From positions 1,178,001 to 1,242,000 of the forward strand of contig NZ_CP041146.1 in the NCBI RefSeq assembly GCF_006494775.1: 64,000 nt of DNA. Direction: 5' to 3'. Source of the stretch: Nocardioides humi (GTDB lineage Bacteria; Actinomycetota; Actinomycetes; Propionibacteriales; Nocardioidaceae). The translations under genes were made by a program, and so were the position numbers. Shown in pieces: positions 25,925 to 38,200 of this stretch (position 1 is the first letter of the stretch; each line of letters begins with the position of its first letter). The notes beneath the pieces are model-generated. The model had not been told where the DNA came from. It saw only the letters and a list, made by a program, of their open reading frames with translations, and made no database searches.

Positions 25925-26575
25925 GTGCCGACGGTCCTGCGTGCGCTGCTCTTCTCAGCGCTGCTCACGCTCGTGCCGATCGCCGTCGGCGTGGCCATGT
26001 CGGGGGACGCCACCCTCACCCGCGAGCCCGCCGCCTACCAGGGCACGCCGCTGACGGAGTTCGACACGACCACGGCGGTGGTCCAGCGCGCGCCGTTCTG
26101 CGACCTGGTGCCCGACGCCGCGGTGCAGGAGGCGCTCGAGGAGGAGGCGACCCTCGCCGCCTACGACAACGGCGAGCAGTCCGACGCCTTCCCCGGCGGC
26201 GACGTCGCGCACGAGTACGGCTGCCGCTTCTCCCCCAGCGAGGCGACCGACGCGGACACCGGTACGGCGGTCGAGGCCCGCGGCTGGGTCTTCGCCCCGC
26301 CCGTCACCGCCGAGGCGGCGCAGCGGATGGTCGAGGCGTCGGCGACCGAGGCCTGCGCGGCGCTGCCCGGCGCACCGGCGTACGGCGCCCCGTCGACCGG
26401 CGTCCTGTGCGCCGGCGACGACACGCAGACGGTGTCCTTCCGCGGGCTCTTCGGCGACGCGTGGCTGGCGTGCAGCCTCACCCTGCCCGCCGGCGTACCG
26501 CAGGACGAGCTCGTCGACCGGGCCGGACGCTGGTGCGTGGCGGTCGCGCAGGCGGCGTCGGTGCCGCTCACCTGA
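25925..26575 (+). CDS. secreted or membrane-anchored protein of unknown function (DUF3558-like layout)
   Basis: A 216-residue protein with an N-terminal hydrophobic signal/anchor ('LLFSALLTLVPIAVGVAM'). The mature part has about six Cys residues, including 'APFCDLVPDAAVQEAL' and 'YGCRFSP', a spacing reminiscent of DUF3558-type extracytoplasmic proteins, which start with a 'PC.LL....(A)' helix and a later 'C.W/F' strand. It lacks a lipobox. The function is unknown. It diverges from ftsE, and a metallopeptidase gene follows 76 bases later. Confidence 0.65.
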   Translation: MPTVLRALLFSALLTLVPIAVGVAMSGDATLTREPAAYQGTPLTEFDTTTAVVQRAPFCDLVPDAAVQEALEEEATLAAYDNGEQSDAFPGGDVAHEYGCRFSPSEATDADTGTAVEARGWVFAPPVTAEAAQRMVEASATEACAALPGAPAYGAPSTGVLCAGDDTQTVSFRGLFGDAWLACSLTLPAGVPQDELVDRAGRWCVAVAQAASVPLT

Positions 26576-26651
26576 CGGACCTGCGAGGACCATGGTCCCG
26601 ACTTGACCGGCATCCGCTCAGGGGCGCCGCGCCGGCGCCGATCGGGCGCCC

Positions 26652-28423
26652 ATGCACCTCCTGCGCGCGGGGACCGGCCTCGCCGGACTGACCCTCGCCG
26701 TCGGGATGCTCGCCCACCCGGCGGCCGCCGCCGAGCCCGACCCCGGCGTCCCCGGGCTGACCGCCGCCGAGCAGCGCCTGCTCGCGGAGGACCCGTCCGT
26801 CGACGTGGCGGCCGACGGCACCCTGTTCGCCGTCGACGAGTGGCACCCGCCCGCCGAGGAGACCGAGCCGGACGACGCCGAGGAGGCCGGGCCGCGCGTG
26901 GCCGAGGCCCTGGCGGACGCCGCGCTCGCCGACACCTTCACCCTGCACAGCCGGCCCGGCGCCGCCCGGACCATCTACCTCGACTTCGACGGCGGCAGCC
27001 TGCTCGGCAGCAACTCGTGGCTGCTGCAGGGCCTGACCAGCCTGCTCTTCGGCGGCTGGTCGATGGACGCGTCCCCCTTCTTCTCCGACAGCGAGCAGGC
27101 GGTGATCCGCGAGGTCTGGGCCCGGGTCGCGGAGGACTTCTCCCCCTGGGACGTCGACGTCACCACGCAGGAGCCGCCGATCGGCGCGCTGTGGCGCTCG
27201 TCGGCCGGCGACCCGACGTACGGCACCCGGGTGGCGTTCACGAACGACAGCTCGGTCCAGGCCCAGCTGTGCAACGGCGGCTGCGGCGGCATCGCCTGGA
27301 TCGGCACCTTCGACGCGATCACCCTCGGCGAGACGCGCAGCCCGGCCTGGGTGTTCCCCAACGCTCTGGGGAACAAGGCCAAGCACCTCGCCGAGGCCGC
27401 CTCGCACGAGGCCGGGCACACCCTGGGGCTCGCGCACGACGGGACCGGCGGCAGCGGGTACTACGCCGGGAGCGCGCTCTGGGGGCCGCTGATGGGCAGC
27501 CCGTACTCCTCCGCCGTCACGCAGTGGTCGAAGGGCGACTACCCCGGCGGCAACAACCACGAGGACGACCTCGCCGTGATGGCCGCGCACGGACTGCCGC
27601 CCCGCGCCGACGAGGCGGGCAGCACCCCCGCGACCGCGGCGGCGCTGACGACCCTGCCCGACGGCAGGGGCGTGATCTCGAGCCCCACCGACAGCGACTG
27701 GTACGCCCTCACCGACTGCACCGGCACGCTCTCCGCCGCCGCCTCGCCCGCCGCGATCGGACCGAACCTCGACCTGGTCCTCGAGCTGCGCGACGCCTCC
27801 GGGGGCCTGATCGCCGCCGACGCTCCCGCGACCAGCCGGACCCCCACGGGGACGCTCAGCGGGATGGGCGCAGCGCTGAGCGTGCCCCTCGCCGGCGGGC
27901 CCTACTACCTGGCGGTGTCTGGGGGCGGCTCCGGCGCCGGCGGGAGCAGCGCGTGGAGCGGCGGCGGGTACGACGGCTACGGCAGCGTCGGCACCTACCA
28001 GCTCCTCATGAGCGGCTGCGCCGGCGGCACCGGCGCCCCGGTCCCCCCGCCGACCGAGGTCCCGCTGGACCCCGCCGACGGCGACATCCCGGAGGTCGCC
28101 GGGGCCGCGGCCTCGCGCCCGGGGCGCCGCGCGCGCCCGCCGTACGCAAGGGCGCCCGCGGGGGCCAGGTGACCGTCCGGGTCGCCTGGGAGGCGCCCGT
28201 GACCAGCGGCGGCGCCATCACGGGCTATGTGGTCAAGGCGCTGCGGCTCGACGCCCGCGGCCGCGTCGTCGCCCGGCGGAGGACGGCCGTCCCGCCCGGC
28301 GCCGCGGCCGGCACCGAGCTCGTGCTGCCGCGCAAGGGGCGCTGGGCGGTCCGGGTCAAGGCCCGCAACGACCTCGGCTGGGGACCGCTCAGCCCGCGCT
28401 CGGCGGCGGCCCGGGCCCGCTGA
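26652..28423 (+). CDS. secreted zinc metallopeptidase with PPC and fibronectin III domains (apparent frameshift near 28101-28124)
   Basis: About 590 residues once joined. Signal peptide at residues 1-27 (ending 'AHPAAAAEP'), prodomain-like acidic region, then a metzincin-type catalytic domain with 'HEAGHTLGLAHD' at about 252-263 (HExxHxxGxxHD). A pre-peptidase C-terminal-like domain follows at about 318-455 ('DSDWYALTD', 'GPYYLAVSGGG'), then a Pro-rich linker. The frame breaks in the G4 runs between 28101 and 28124; the shifted frame continues with a clear fibronectin III domain ('VTVRVAWEAPVTSGGAITGY', 'VRVKARNDLGWGP') ending in a stop at 28423. The protein should be exported and act on external protein substrates. 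Confidence 0.85.
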
Positions 28424-28494
28424 CCGGGCCCGTCCCCGGGGTCCGGGCGGGGGCCGGCCTTCCCATGATTAAGTCGATCTAGTTTACTGTCTTT

Positions 28495-28692
28495 GTGCAG
28501 GAGAGGCTCGACACCGATCGGGGCCGGCGATCGAGCCGGTTCGCGGTCCCGCGCTGGGCGTGGCGCGCCGGTGGCGCCGCGATCGCGGTCGTGCTGCTCG
28601 CCGACGGCGACGTCGTCGGCGCGCTCGGGGCGGTGCTGGCGTTCGCCGTCGCCGAGGTGATCTTCGACGCAGCGGAGGCCGAGCGGGACTGA
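28495..28692 (+). CDS. small single-pass membrane protein
   Basis: A 65-residue frame with a basic N-terminus ('MQERLDTDRGRRSSRFAVPR') and one or two hydrophobic segments ('AAIAVVLLADGDVVGALGAVLAFAVAEVIF' region). The start GTG has A/T-rich sequence directly upstream (TAGTTTACTGTCTTT), unusual for this genome, which could be a promoter of a leaderless mRNA. No family is recognised. Coding bias looks acceptable but short length makes this uncertain. Confidence 0.5.
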   Translation: MQERLDTDRGRRSSRFAVPRWAWRAGGAAIAVVLLADGDVVGALGAVLAFAVAEVIFDAAEAERD

Positions 28693-28860
28693 CCCACTGC
28701 ACCGTGCGTGGTCGCGGATCCCCCGGCCGATCGGATGACCGATGTCCGAACTATTGGGGAATTCGGCACGCCTTCCTTGAATGACGCCCTTCGCAGGCGT
28801 TGGATGGACCTTCCCCGAGCGAGACGCGCCACCACGGGGAACCACACGAAAGGGCCCTCT

Positions 28861-30075
28861 GTGGCACGCGAAACCAACGGCACCCCCCTCAGCCGCCGCC
28901 TCGGCGCGACGTACGGCGGACGTGCCACCTTCGTCAGCCTGATCGGCGCGAGCACCGTCACGCTCGCCTCGGTCACGGCGGCGTCCCTCACCCTGAGCGC
29001 CAGCGCGCCCGTCCCGACGGGTCCGCCGCCCGAGCAGCCGCCGGTGGCGGCCCGGACCGCGCCGGCCACCAGCGACCCGGCGCCGGTCCCCGCCGAGATC
29101 CGAGCCGCGTCCGGCGCGTCGGTGCGCTTCGCGCTGCAGAAGGCGCGTCCCGCCGGCACCGGACCGGACGCCGTCCCGGCGGCCGCGATCAGCGCCTACC
29201 AGCGGGCCGAGGCCGTGATGGCGACCGCGAGCCCCGACTGCCACCTCTCCTGGACCCTGCTCGCCGGCATCGGCCACGTCGTGAGCCGCCACGGCCGGAT
29301 CGGACCCTCGAACCTCGACGACCAGGGCGTCGCGACGCCGGCGATCATCGGACCCGTGGTCCGCGACGAGAACCGCCGCAAGCAGTCCGACACCGACGCC
29401 GGCGCGCTCGACCTCGACGCCCAGTACGACCGGACCGTCGGGCCCATGGGCCTGTCCCCCACCGCGTGGGCCACCGTCGGCGTCGACGGCGACGCCGACG
29501 GCACCCGCAACCCCCAGGACATCGACGACGCCGCGCTCGCCACCGCCGTGCTCCTGTGCAGCACCGGCGCCGACCTCGGCGACAAGGCCGGCCGGACCAC
29601 CGCCCTCGCCGCGATGAACGCCCACCCGAAGTTCGCCGAGCGCGTCCGCGCCGCCGCGCGGGCCTACCGGGCCATGGAGCCCTGGCCGGCCGATCCGCCC
29701 ACCGTCGTACCGGCCCGGGTGATCGCGGAGCCGGCCGACGACCCCGCCGCGCCCGTCGCGGCCGCACGGGCGGAGAGCGTCGACGCCCTGCGCCAGGAGA
29801 AGCAGCAGCCGGTGCCGGTGCGGACGCCGACCCCGCCGGCCGGCGCGCAGCCGGACGAGCCGTCGTCGCCGAACCCGCCGGCCACCTGCCCGGCCCCCGG
29901 CGACGACCCGTCGGCGGACCCGAAGGACACCGACCCGACGGACCCCGCCGACGGAACGGACGGAACGGACGGCTCCGAGCCCGGCGACTGCGCCACGCCC
30001 GAGGAGCCCGAGACGCCTCCGACGGAGCCGGGTGAGCCGGAGCCGAGCGGTACGCCGCCGGCCGAGACTCCCTAG
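28861..30075 (+). CDS. secreted lytic-transglycosylase-like protein lacking the catalytic Glu
   Basis: A 404-residue protein with an uncleaved or cleaved N-terminal hydrophobic segment (about residues 24-48), a transglycosylase fold at about 110-270 and a long Pro/Asp/Glu/Thr-rich tail. The fold landmarks of the actinobacterial MltB/SLT type are clear: '[17 protein letters not shown]' near 130-146, '[14 protein letters not shown]' near 193, '[15 protein letters not shown]' and 'TAVLLCSTG'. In active members the first motif reads GIGxVESxHG; here Val replaces the catalytic Glu. Activity as a murein hydrolase is therefore doubtful, and a structural or peptidoglycan-binding role is possible. GTG at 28861 has GAAAGGG upstream. 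Its TAG stop shares the CTAG palindrome with the stop of prfB on the other strand. Confidence 0.82.
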   Translation: MARETNGTPLSRRLGATYGGRATFVSLIGASTVTLASVTAASLTLSASAPVPTGPPPEQPPVAARTAPATSDPAPVPAEIRAASGASVRFALQKARPAGTGPDAVPAAAISAYQRAEAVMATASPDCHLSWTLLAGIGHVVSRHGRIGPSNLDDQGVATPAIIGPVVRDENRRKQSDTDAGALDLDAQYDRTVGPMGLSPTAWATVGVDGDADGTRNPQDIDDAALATAVLLCSTGADLGDKAGRTTALAAMNAHPKFAERVRAAARAYRAMEPWPADPPTVVPARVIAEPADDPAAPVAAARAESVDALRQEKQQPVPVRTPTPPAGAQPDEPSSPNPPATCPAPGDDPSADPKDTDPTDPADGTDGTDGSEPGDCATPEEPETPPTEPGEPEPSGTPPAETP

Positions 30076-31193
30076 TTGCTCTCGGCGGTCTGCTCGGCGC
30101 CCCGGCGCCAGCGGATGCCGGCCTCGAGGAAGCCGTCGATGTCGCCGTCGAAGACCGGCTGGGGGTTGCCGGTCTCGTAGCCGGTGCGCAGGTCCTTGAC
30201 GATCTGGTACGGGTTGAGGACGTAGTTGCGCATCTGGTCGCCCCAGCTGGCGGCGACGTCGCCCTTGAGGTCCTTCTTGAGCGCGGCCTCCTCGGCCTTC
30301 TTCTTCGCGAGGAGCTTGGCCTTGAGGACGATCATCGCGGCGGCCTTGTTCTGCAGCTGCGACTTCTCGTTCTGGCAGGAGACCACGATGCCGGTGGGGA
30401 TGTGGGTCAGCCGGACCGCGGAGTCGGTGGTGTTGACCGACTGGCCGCCGGGGCCACCCGACCGGAAGACGTCCGTGCGGATGTCGTTCTCGTCGACCTC
30501 GATCTCGTCGGTCTGCTCGAGCTGGGGCACCACCTCGACGGCGGCGAAGGAGGTCTGGCGGCGGCCCTGGTTGTCGAACGGGCTGATCCGGACCAGGCGG
30601 TGGGTGCCGACCTCGACGGACAGGGTGCCGTAGGCGTAGGGGGCGTGGATGGCGAACTCGGCCGACTTGATGCCGGCCTCCTCGGCGTAGGAGACGTCGT
30701 AGACCTCGACGGGGTACTTGTTGCGCTCGGCCCAGCGGGTGTACATGCGCATCAGCATCTCGGCGAAGTCCGCAGCGTCCACGCCGCCGGCGCCGGAGCG
30801 GATGGTGACGATCGCCTCGCGCTCGTCGTACTCGCCGGACAGGAGGGTGCGGACCTCGAGCCCCTCGACGGACTGCTTGATCTTCCCGAGCTCGGCCTCG
30901 GCCTCCGCGAGGGTGTCGTCGTCGCCCTCCTCGGCGGCGAGCTCGGCGAGCACCGCGAGGTCGTCGATGCGCTGCTGGAGGCCGCGGAAGCGCTCGACCT
31001 GTCCCTGCAGCGAGGAGAGCCGGCCGGTGACGCGGGTGGCGTTGGCCTGGTCGTCCCACAGGTCGGGGGCGGCGACCTGGACGCCGAGGTCGGCGATCTC
31101 CTGCTCCATCCTGGGCAGGTCGAGGACCTGCTCGATGGTGCGCATCGTCGCAGTCAGCTGCTTGATCTCGGCGTCGTAGTCGGTTCCTGCCAC
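30072..31193 (-). CDS. prfB: peptide chain release factor 2
   Basis: A 373-residue RF2. The tripeptide SPF of RF2, which reads UGA/UAA, is in '[16 protein letters not shown]' near residue 205, and the catalytic GGQ is in '[16 protein letters not shown]' near 251. The N-terminal helical domain (1-110) is intact. The gene is read in one frame with no programmed +1 shift, as in other actinobacteria. The GTG at 31193 gives '[13 protein letters not shown]', the normal N-terminus; a TTG three codons upstream is possible. It ends tail to tail with the transglycosylase-like gene. Confidence 0.97.
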   Translation of the reverse strand: MAGTDYDAEIKQLTATMRTIEQVLDLPRMEQEIADLGVQVAAPDLWDDQANATRVTGRLSSLQGQVERFRGLQQRIDDLAVLAELAAEEGDDDTLAEAEAELGKIKQSVEGLEVRTLLSGEYDEREAIVTIRSGAGGVDAADFAEMLMRMYTRWAERNKYPVEVYDVSYAEEAGIKSAEFAIHAPYAYGTLSVEVGTHRLVRISPFDNQGRRQTSFAAVEVVPQLEQTDEIEVDENDIRTDVFRSGGPGGQSVNTTDSAVRLTHIPTGIVVSCQNEKSQLQNKAAAMIVLKAKLLAKKKAEEAALKKDLKGDVAASWGDQMRNYVLNPYQIVKDLRTGYETGNPQPVFDGDIDGFLEAGIRWRRGAEQTAESN

Positions 31194-31396
31194 GAGGAGC
31201 AAGGTTACGGCTCGGCACGGAACGGGGCGAACCGCCGTCCCCGATCCCGCTCCCGGCGAAGAAAACGTGAACCCTTTTCAGAAAACGGATGTGCGTGCGG
31301 TCACAACCTGCTTGAATCCCGCACACTCCCTCCGCCACATGGGCTCCCGTGCCCGTTCCTCTCGGGTGGCATCCCCTCCTCACGGGACGGTGACGC

Positions 31397-34300
31397 ATGC
31401 TCCCTGCGCCGATCGACAGCACCCTCATGCCCGGAGGCCGCCGCCGCGCGGCCCGCGACGTCCGACGACGACTGGCCTGGCTCAGCGTCCTCGCGACCGT
31501 CGTCGCGGGCCTGGTCGCCACCGCGGCGCCCGTCCGGGCCGCCCAGGCCGCGGGCGACGACGTCGCCACCTGGAGCACCGGCTGGTCGTGGACCTACCAG
31601 ACCTCCTTCCGCTACACGGCTCCCGAGGCGGACGTCACGATCAACGAGAACGTGACCTACACGGTCGCCGGGATCGAGACCTTCCAGGGGCAGAGTGCCT
31701 ACCGGCTCGACATCACCGGCACGATCACCGGCGGCAGCGGCACGGCCGCCGTGGACGGCATCGGCAACGCCAGCCTCGGCAGCTTCTCCGGCTCCGTGAG
31801 CGGCACCCGCTACGTCCGCCGCTCCGACCTCGCCCTGCTCCGGGAGCAGCAGCACCAGGACCTCCGGGCCCGGGCCACCGTCGCCATCATCTCGGCGAAC
31901 ATCACCGCCGCGATCGACCTGCAGATGGATCCCGTCGGCGGCTGGCGCGGGATCGCCTACCCGGTCGACGCCGGCCAGAGCTGGCTCAACGACCTCGGCG
32001 TGGACTACACCGGCGGCTTCACGTACGACGCCGGCAGCTTCGGCAGCGGCGGGGCTCCCTTCGAGGGCACCTTCGACGTCGACGCGCCGGCGAGCGTCAC
32101 CAACGCGAACGTCACGGTGCCGGCCGGCACGTTCGCGACCAAGCGCGTCCACGCGCAGAGCGCGGACTCCTCGACCGTGAGCACCCACTGGTGGTCGGCG
32201 GCGCAGCGCAACGACGCGCAGGAGTACCTCAAGCTCCCGCTCGACGGCGCCACGCTCGTCCTGGACCGCAAGCTCTCCGGCGCCTCCACTCCCGCGGCGT
32301 CGACGACCGTCACCGAGACGATCACCCCGTCGCTGAGCTGCGCTGGTGGTGACGTCACCGTCGCCGGCCGGCTGAGCACCGGCGCCGCCGGCGTGCCCGT
32401 CACGGTCTCCCTCGACCGGTCGCCGGTGAGCCTGGGCCAGCTCGTCACCACGACCACCACCACGACCAGCGGCGGCAACTACTCCGCCACGCTGACCGCG
32501 CCCACCCAGGCCGACGGCCTGCAGAAGAGCGGGGTGCGCGGCAGCTGGGGCGTGCTGGTGAGCGCCGGCGGGGCGAGCAGCGCCGCCACCCTCGTCGTCA
32601 CCCCGGTCAACTGCAGCACCCTGACCTACAGCGGGGACCTCGCCGCGCCGCAGGGCAGCACCGCCACCCTGCGCGCGACCCTCACCGACCTCGCCGGCGG
32701 CGACGTCGCGGGACGCACGATCACCTTCGCCCTCGGCGGCGACGCCTCCGCGACCGCGACGACGAACGCCGGCGGCGTCGCCGAGACCACCATCGCCCTC
32801 GCCGGTCCGCCGCGCGACGCGACCCTCACGGCGTCGTACGCCGGCAGCGCCGACCTGGCGGCGGCGTCCGCGACGTCGGCGTTCACCATCGGGAGGATCG
32901 CGACCGCCACGACCGTCGCCGCCGACCCGAGCGTGGTCACCGTCGGCGACCCGGTCCGGTTCACCGCGAACGTGACGCCGACGCACGGCGCCACCCCCAC
33001 CGGCACGGTCCAGTTCAAGGTCGACGGCTCCGACTTCGGCGGCGCCGTGGCCCTGAGCGACGGCCAGGCGACCAGCGCCGCGCTGTCCACCCTGGGCCTC
33101 GGCAACCACACCGTCACCGCCGTCTACAGCGGCTCGGCCGACAACGCCGCGAGCACCTCGGCCGCGGTCGACTTCCGGGTCCGCGAGCCGCTGCTGGCGA
33201 CCAGCACGGCGTCCTCGGTGTCCCCGAGCAGCGCCGTCCACGGCCAGCCGGTCACCCTGTCGGCCGTGGTCTCCACCGGCGCCGGCACCCCGACCGGCGA
33301 CGTGGTCTTCACCGTCGACGGCACCGAGGTCGCGCGCGCCGGCCTCGGCTCCGACGGCAACGCCTCGGTGGTGGTCGACGACCTCGCCGTCGGCGGCAAC
33401 GCGGTCGTCGCGACCTACACCGGCGACGACGTGTACGGCGCCAGCGCGGCCTCCCCGCGCACCGTGAACGTCGCGAAGGCGTCGGTCACGGTGACCCTGG
33501 ACGCCTCGGCCGGCCACACGGTCAGCGGCGAGGCGGTCAGCTACACCACCACCGTCGCGGTCCAGGCCCCGGGGGGCGGCACACCCGCGGGCTCGGTCCA
33601 GCTGCTCGTCGACGGCAGCGAGGCCGGCAGCCCGGTCGCGCTCGACAACGGCGTGGCCGTGTTCCCGCCGCTGACGTCCCTCGGCGCCGGGACCCACACG
33701 GTCGAGGCCCGCTACGCCGGGAACGGCCAGTACCTGGGCGGTGCGGACCAGATCGACCAGGTCGTCGACCCGGCCGACACCACCACCGCCGTGCAGGCCA
33801 CCCCGTCGCCGTCGGTGCAGGACGAGAACGTCCGGCTGACCGCGGCCGTCGCCGCCGTCAGCCCCGGCTCCGGCGCGCCCACCGGCACGGTCACCTTCTA
33901 CGCCGGCAGCGAGTCGCTCGGCGCCGTCCCGCTCGCGGTCTCCCCTCGGGCAGCGTCGCCACCCTCGACGTCGACGACCTCCCGCCGGGCACCCACCAGG
34001 TCACCGCCCGCTACGCCGGCGACACCGACTACCGCGCCAGCGAGTCGGAGGCCGTCGCGCACACGGTGATCCCGGGCACCGCGATCGTGGCGACCACGAC
34101 CACCCTCACCTCGAGCGCCAACCCGTCGGCGTACGGCGACACGGTGACCTTCCGCGCCGGCGTCGCCGCCGAGGACGGGTCCCCGGCCGGCACCGTGCAG
34201 TTCTCGGTCGACGGCCAGGACCTCGGCGATCCCGTCGCGGTGGAGGACGGCGAGGCGGTCAGCCCGCCGATCGCGTCGGCGGAGCCGGGCGACCACACGG

Positions 34301-35262
34301 TCATCGCGAGCTTCGTGGGCGCGCCCGGGTTCGCCGGCAGCGGCGACATCCTCGCCCAGTCGGTGACGACCGGGACGGCGGAGGTGTCCCTCAGCTCCTC
34401 GGCCCCGTCGTCCGGGGTCGGCGAGGACGTGCGGTTCTCGGCCGAGGTCACGTCGGGGGCGGAGGTCGCGCCGACCGGCTTCGTCCAGTTCTCCGTCGAC
34501 GGCCGGCCGCTCGGCACCGCGGTCGCCCTCGTCGACGGCGGCGCGACCAGCGCCGCGGTCGGCGACCTGGCGCCCGGCAGCCACACGGTGACGGTCCTCT
34601 ACTCCGGCGACCCGCGCTACGGCGCCGGCACCGCGGAGCTGACCCAGCAGGTGGGCACCATCGCGACGGCGACCGCGCTCGCCGTGGACCGCGACTTCGC
34701 GGTGTACGGCGACCCGGTGACCCTCACCGCCACCGTGACCCCGGCCGAGGGCCGGCTGGGCTCCCCGACCGGAACGGTGACCTTCACCGAGAACGGGCAG
34801 GTCCTCGCCACGGCCAGCCTGGCGCCGGGCGCGGACGCCACCGGAGTGGCGACCGTGACGGTCTCCGGGCTGGCGGCGGGCAGCCACGCCATCAGGGCGG
34901 AGTACGCCGGCAGCAGCCGCTTCGGGGCCGGCGCGTCCGGTACCCGGAGCGTGTCGGTGGCCCAGCGGCCGACCGCGATCGAGGCCACACCGGCGGTGGT
35001 GTCGCTGACACCGCTCCTGCTGCCGCTCGGCCAGCTGCGTGCGACCGTCACCGCGGGCGGCAGCCCGCTCGCCGGCGTACCGCTGGAGTTCCGGGTCGGC
35101 ACCAAGCCGGTGTGCACCACGACTACCAATGAGTCCGGGTTCGCCGTCTGCAACGCGGCCGCCCAGATCCTGCTCCTCACCCTCAACGGCGGCTACACGG
35201 TCACCTACGCGGGTGACGCCGACCACCTCTCCTCCACGGCGCGCGGCGCCCTCCTGAAGTGA
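31397..35262 (+). CDS. giant secreted protein with bacterial Ig-like repeats, copy 1 (apparent frameshift at 33942-33945)
   Basis: About 1288 residues once joined. After a basic leader and signal peptide ('WLSVLATVVAGLVATAAPVRA') comes a unique N-terminal domain of about 300 residues ('TWSTGWSWTYQTSFRYTAPE', 'SWLNDLGVDYTGGFTY'), then two less regular Ig-like units and seven Big_3-like repeats of 90-100 residues, each with the pattern 'TTTLTSSANPSAYGDTVTF ... GTVQFSVDG ... GDHTVIASFVG'. A terminal Ig-like domain has two Cys ('KPVCTTTTNESGFAVCNAA'). The break lies in a C4 run after 'GAVPLAVS'; the next frame resumes with 'GSVATLDVDDLPPGTHQV'. No LPXTG motif or membrane anchor is seen, so the protein is probably released or held by other wall proteins. 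An adhesin-like role is inferred. Confidence 0.85.
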
Positions 35263-35288
35263 GGCCCGCTCCGATGAAAGGAACCTCT

Positions 35289-38200
35289 GTGCGGCGCACG
35301 ATCGCGGCCCTCGCGGCCGCCACCCTGGCGATCGGGATCCCCGTCGCCCTCGTCTCGCCGGCCTCGGCCGACATCACCGCCCCGGCCGCGGGTGCGGTCC
35401 TGCGGGGCAACGCCACCCTGTCCGCGAGCGGGGCGAGCAACGGCAGCCTGTGCGTCAACGGCAGCGGCCCGCAGACGACGCTGCTGCTGGTCGACTCCTC
35501 GAACGTCGCCGTCATCGAGAGCGTCCAGGGCGGCGAGGGTGCGAAGAGCCTCACCTTCGACACCCACGCGTACCCCAACGGGGCCTACACCGCGCGGGCG
35601 GTCGAGCGGAACCGCACCGGCACGATCCTCTGCTCCAACAACACCAGGACGACCGAGCGGTCGGTGACGATCGAGAACATCACCCAGCTCGCCTACACCG
35701 GCGCCACCGAGGCCGCGCAGAACACCTCGGCGACGGTGCGGGCGACGCTGACCGACCCCCACCTGTCGTCGTCGGTCCTGCCGGGCCGGCCGGTCACCTT
35801 CTCGCTGTCGGACGGTACGTCGGTCAACGCGACCACCGACGCGAGCGGCGTCGCCACGGCGATCCTGCCCGTCTCCGGGCCGCCGCGGTCGGCCACGGTG
35901 ACGGCGGCGTTCGCCGAGACGGCGTACTACGAGGGCTCCTCGGCGTCGACGCCGTTCGAGGTGCAGAAGAACCCCAGCACGACGACGCTGGTGCCGCCCG
36001 CCGACGTCGTCCACGGCCAGGCGGTGTCCTTCACCGCGCAGGTCGCGGCCGACAACGGCACCAGCACGCCGTCGGGCACGGTCCAGTTCACCGTCGACGG
36101 CGCCGACCTCGGCGCCCCGGCGCCGGTCTCCGGCGGATCGGCCTCGTCCCCGGCGACCTCGTCGCTGAGCACCGGCACGCACACGATCGGCGCTCGCTAC
36201 AGCGGGGACGCCGACGTGGGCGCCAGCACCGCGACGACGCGGCAGCTCACCGTCGGCAAGGCGCCGAGCAGCACCGTGCTCACCAGCACCGGCTCCCCCA
36301 CTGTCAGCGGCCAGGCGGTGACCTTCACGGCCACGGTCGGCGTCGTCGCACCCGGCGTCGGCGACCCGGCGGGCGGCGTGCAGTTCAACGTCGACGGCGA
36401 CCCGTACGGCACCGCCGTGCCGCTGGCCGGCGACACCGCCACGCTGACCATCGGCAACCTGCAACCGGGCAACCACACCGTGCAGGCGACGTACAACGGC
36501 AACGGGGACTTCGCCGCCAGCTCCTCGGCGGAGATCAGCCACGGCGTCGACCGCGCCGCCACCACGGTGGCGCTGAGCACCTCCAACCCGGCCGCGGTCG
36601 CGGGCGAGCCGCTCACCTTCACCGCCGACGTCGACGTGGTCGGCCCCGGCACCGGCGACCCGAGCGGGACGGTCCGGTTCTTCGCCGACGGCGAGGAGAT
36701 CGGCTCCCCGGTCGCGCTCAGCGGCGGCAGCGCGGTGTCGGCGCCGGTGCGGCTGGACGCCGGGGACCACCTGATCACCGCCAGCTACGAGGGCGACGAC
36801 CGCTTCGCCGGCGCCTCGGACTCGCTCGAGCAGCAGGTGGCCGCGGCCCCCACCACGACGGTCGTGAGCGTCTCCCCCAGCCCGTCGGTCGTCGGCCAGT
36901 CGGTGACCGTCCGGGCGACGGTCACCCCGGTCGCCCCGGCCACCGGCAGCCCGGACGGCGTCGTCCAGTTCGAGATCGACGGCCAGCCGGGGGCGTTCGT
37001 CCCCCTCGACGACGGGGTCGCCGAGCTCGCCACGAGCACCCTGGCCCGCGGCAGCCACCAGGTCCGGGCGCGGTACTTCAGCGCCGACCCGAGCTTCGTC
37101 ACCAGCACCTCCGCGGCCGTGAGCCACACGGTCAACAGGGCGGCGACGAGGACCACGGTCACCAGCAGCGCGCCCGTCGCGGTCGTCGGCCAGCCGGTGA
37201 CGTTCACCGCGACCGTCGACGTGGTCGCCCCGGGCGCCGGCTCGCCGTCGGGCACCGTGACCTTCACCGACGGCGACACCGTGCTCGGCAGCGCGCCGGT
37301 CGGCTCGGCGACCGGCGGGATCGCGTCGATCACCGTCGACGCCCTCGCCGTCGGCCAGCACGCCGTCGTCGCCACCTACGACGGCGACGACAGCTTCACG
37401 AGCAGCTTCGGCTCGGTCGCGCAGAAGGTCCAGCGGGCCCAGACCTCGACCGTCGTGTCCTCCTCGGCCAACCCGTCCCAGCCGGGCGGCGCGGTCCGCT
37501 TCACCGCGGCGGTGAGCCCGGTGGCGCCGGGTGCCGGCGATCCCGTCGGCACGGTCCAGTTCAAGGTCAACGGCGCGTCGCTCGGCGCACCGGTGCCGCT
37601 GGTGGACGGCTCGGCGACCAGTGCCGAGTTCACCGACCTGGCCCCTGGCACCTACCGGATCTCGGCGGTCTACAGCGGTGAGCCGCGGTTCGTGGGCAGC
37701 ACCGGCCTGCTCGACCAGGGCAACGGCCAGACCGTCGGCAAGGGCGGCACCGCCACGGAGCTCGCCTCCGACGACGCCGAGTCCGACCAGGGCCAGGCGG
37801 TGACGTTCACCGCCACGGTCCGCGCGGTCGCCCCGGCCACCGGCACGCCCACGGGCGTCGTGCAGTTCTGGGACGGCGGCGTCCTGCTCGGCGCGGCGAG
37901 CCTGGCACCGGCCGCCGAGGCCGACACCGGCACGGCGTCGTACACGACGGCGGCGCTGGCGCCCGGCACCCACGAGATCCGGGCGACCTACGGTGGCAGC
38001 GTGACCTTCGAGGGGTCGGCGGAGTCGATCGCCCAGGTGGTCGGGTCCGGCGTCACGGTGACCGGGATCGCGTCCAGCGCCAACCCGTCGTCGTACGGCG
38101 ACCGGGTGACGCTGACCGCGACGGTGGGCGACGCGGTGCCGACTCCGGGGAAGCCCACCGGGACGGTCACCTTCCTCGCCGGCGACGACGTCATCGGCAC

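Noticed and set aside
28693..28860. A possible riboswitch (such as the cyclic-di-AMP type) before the transglycosylase-like gene.
   Set aside because: The region does not show the conserved core of that riboswitch as far as I can see, and no strong stem or terminator is visible.
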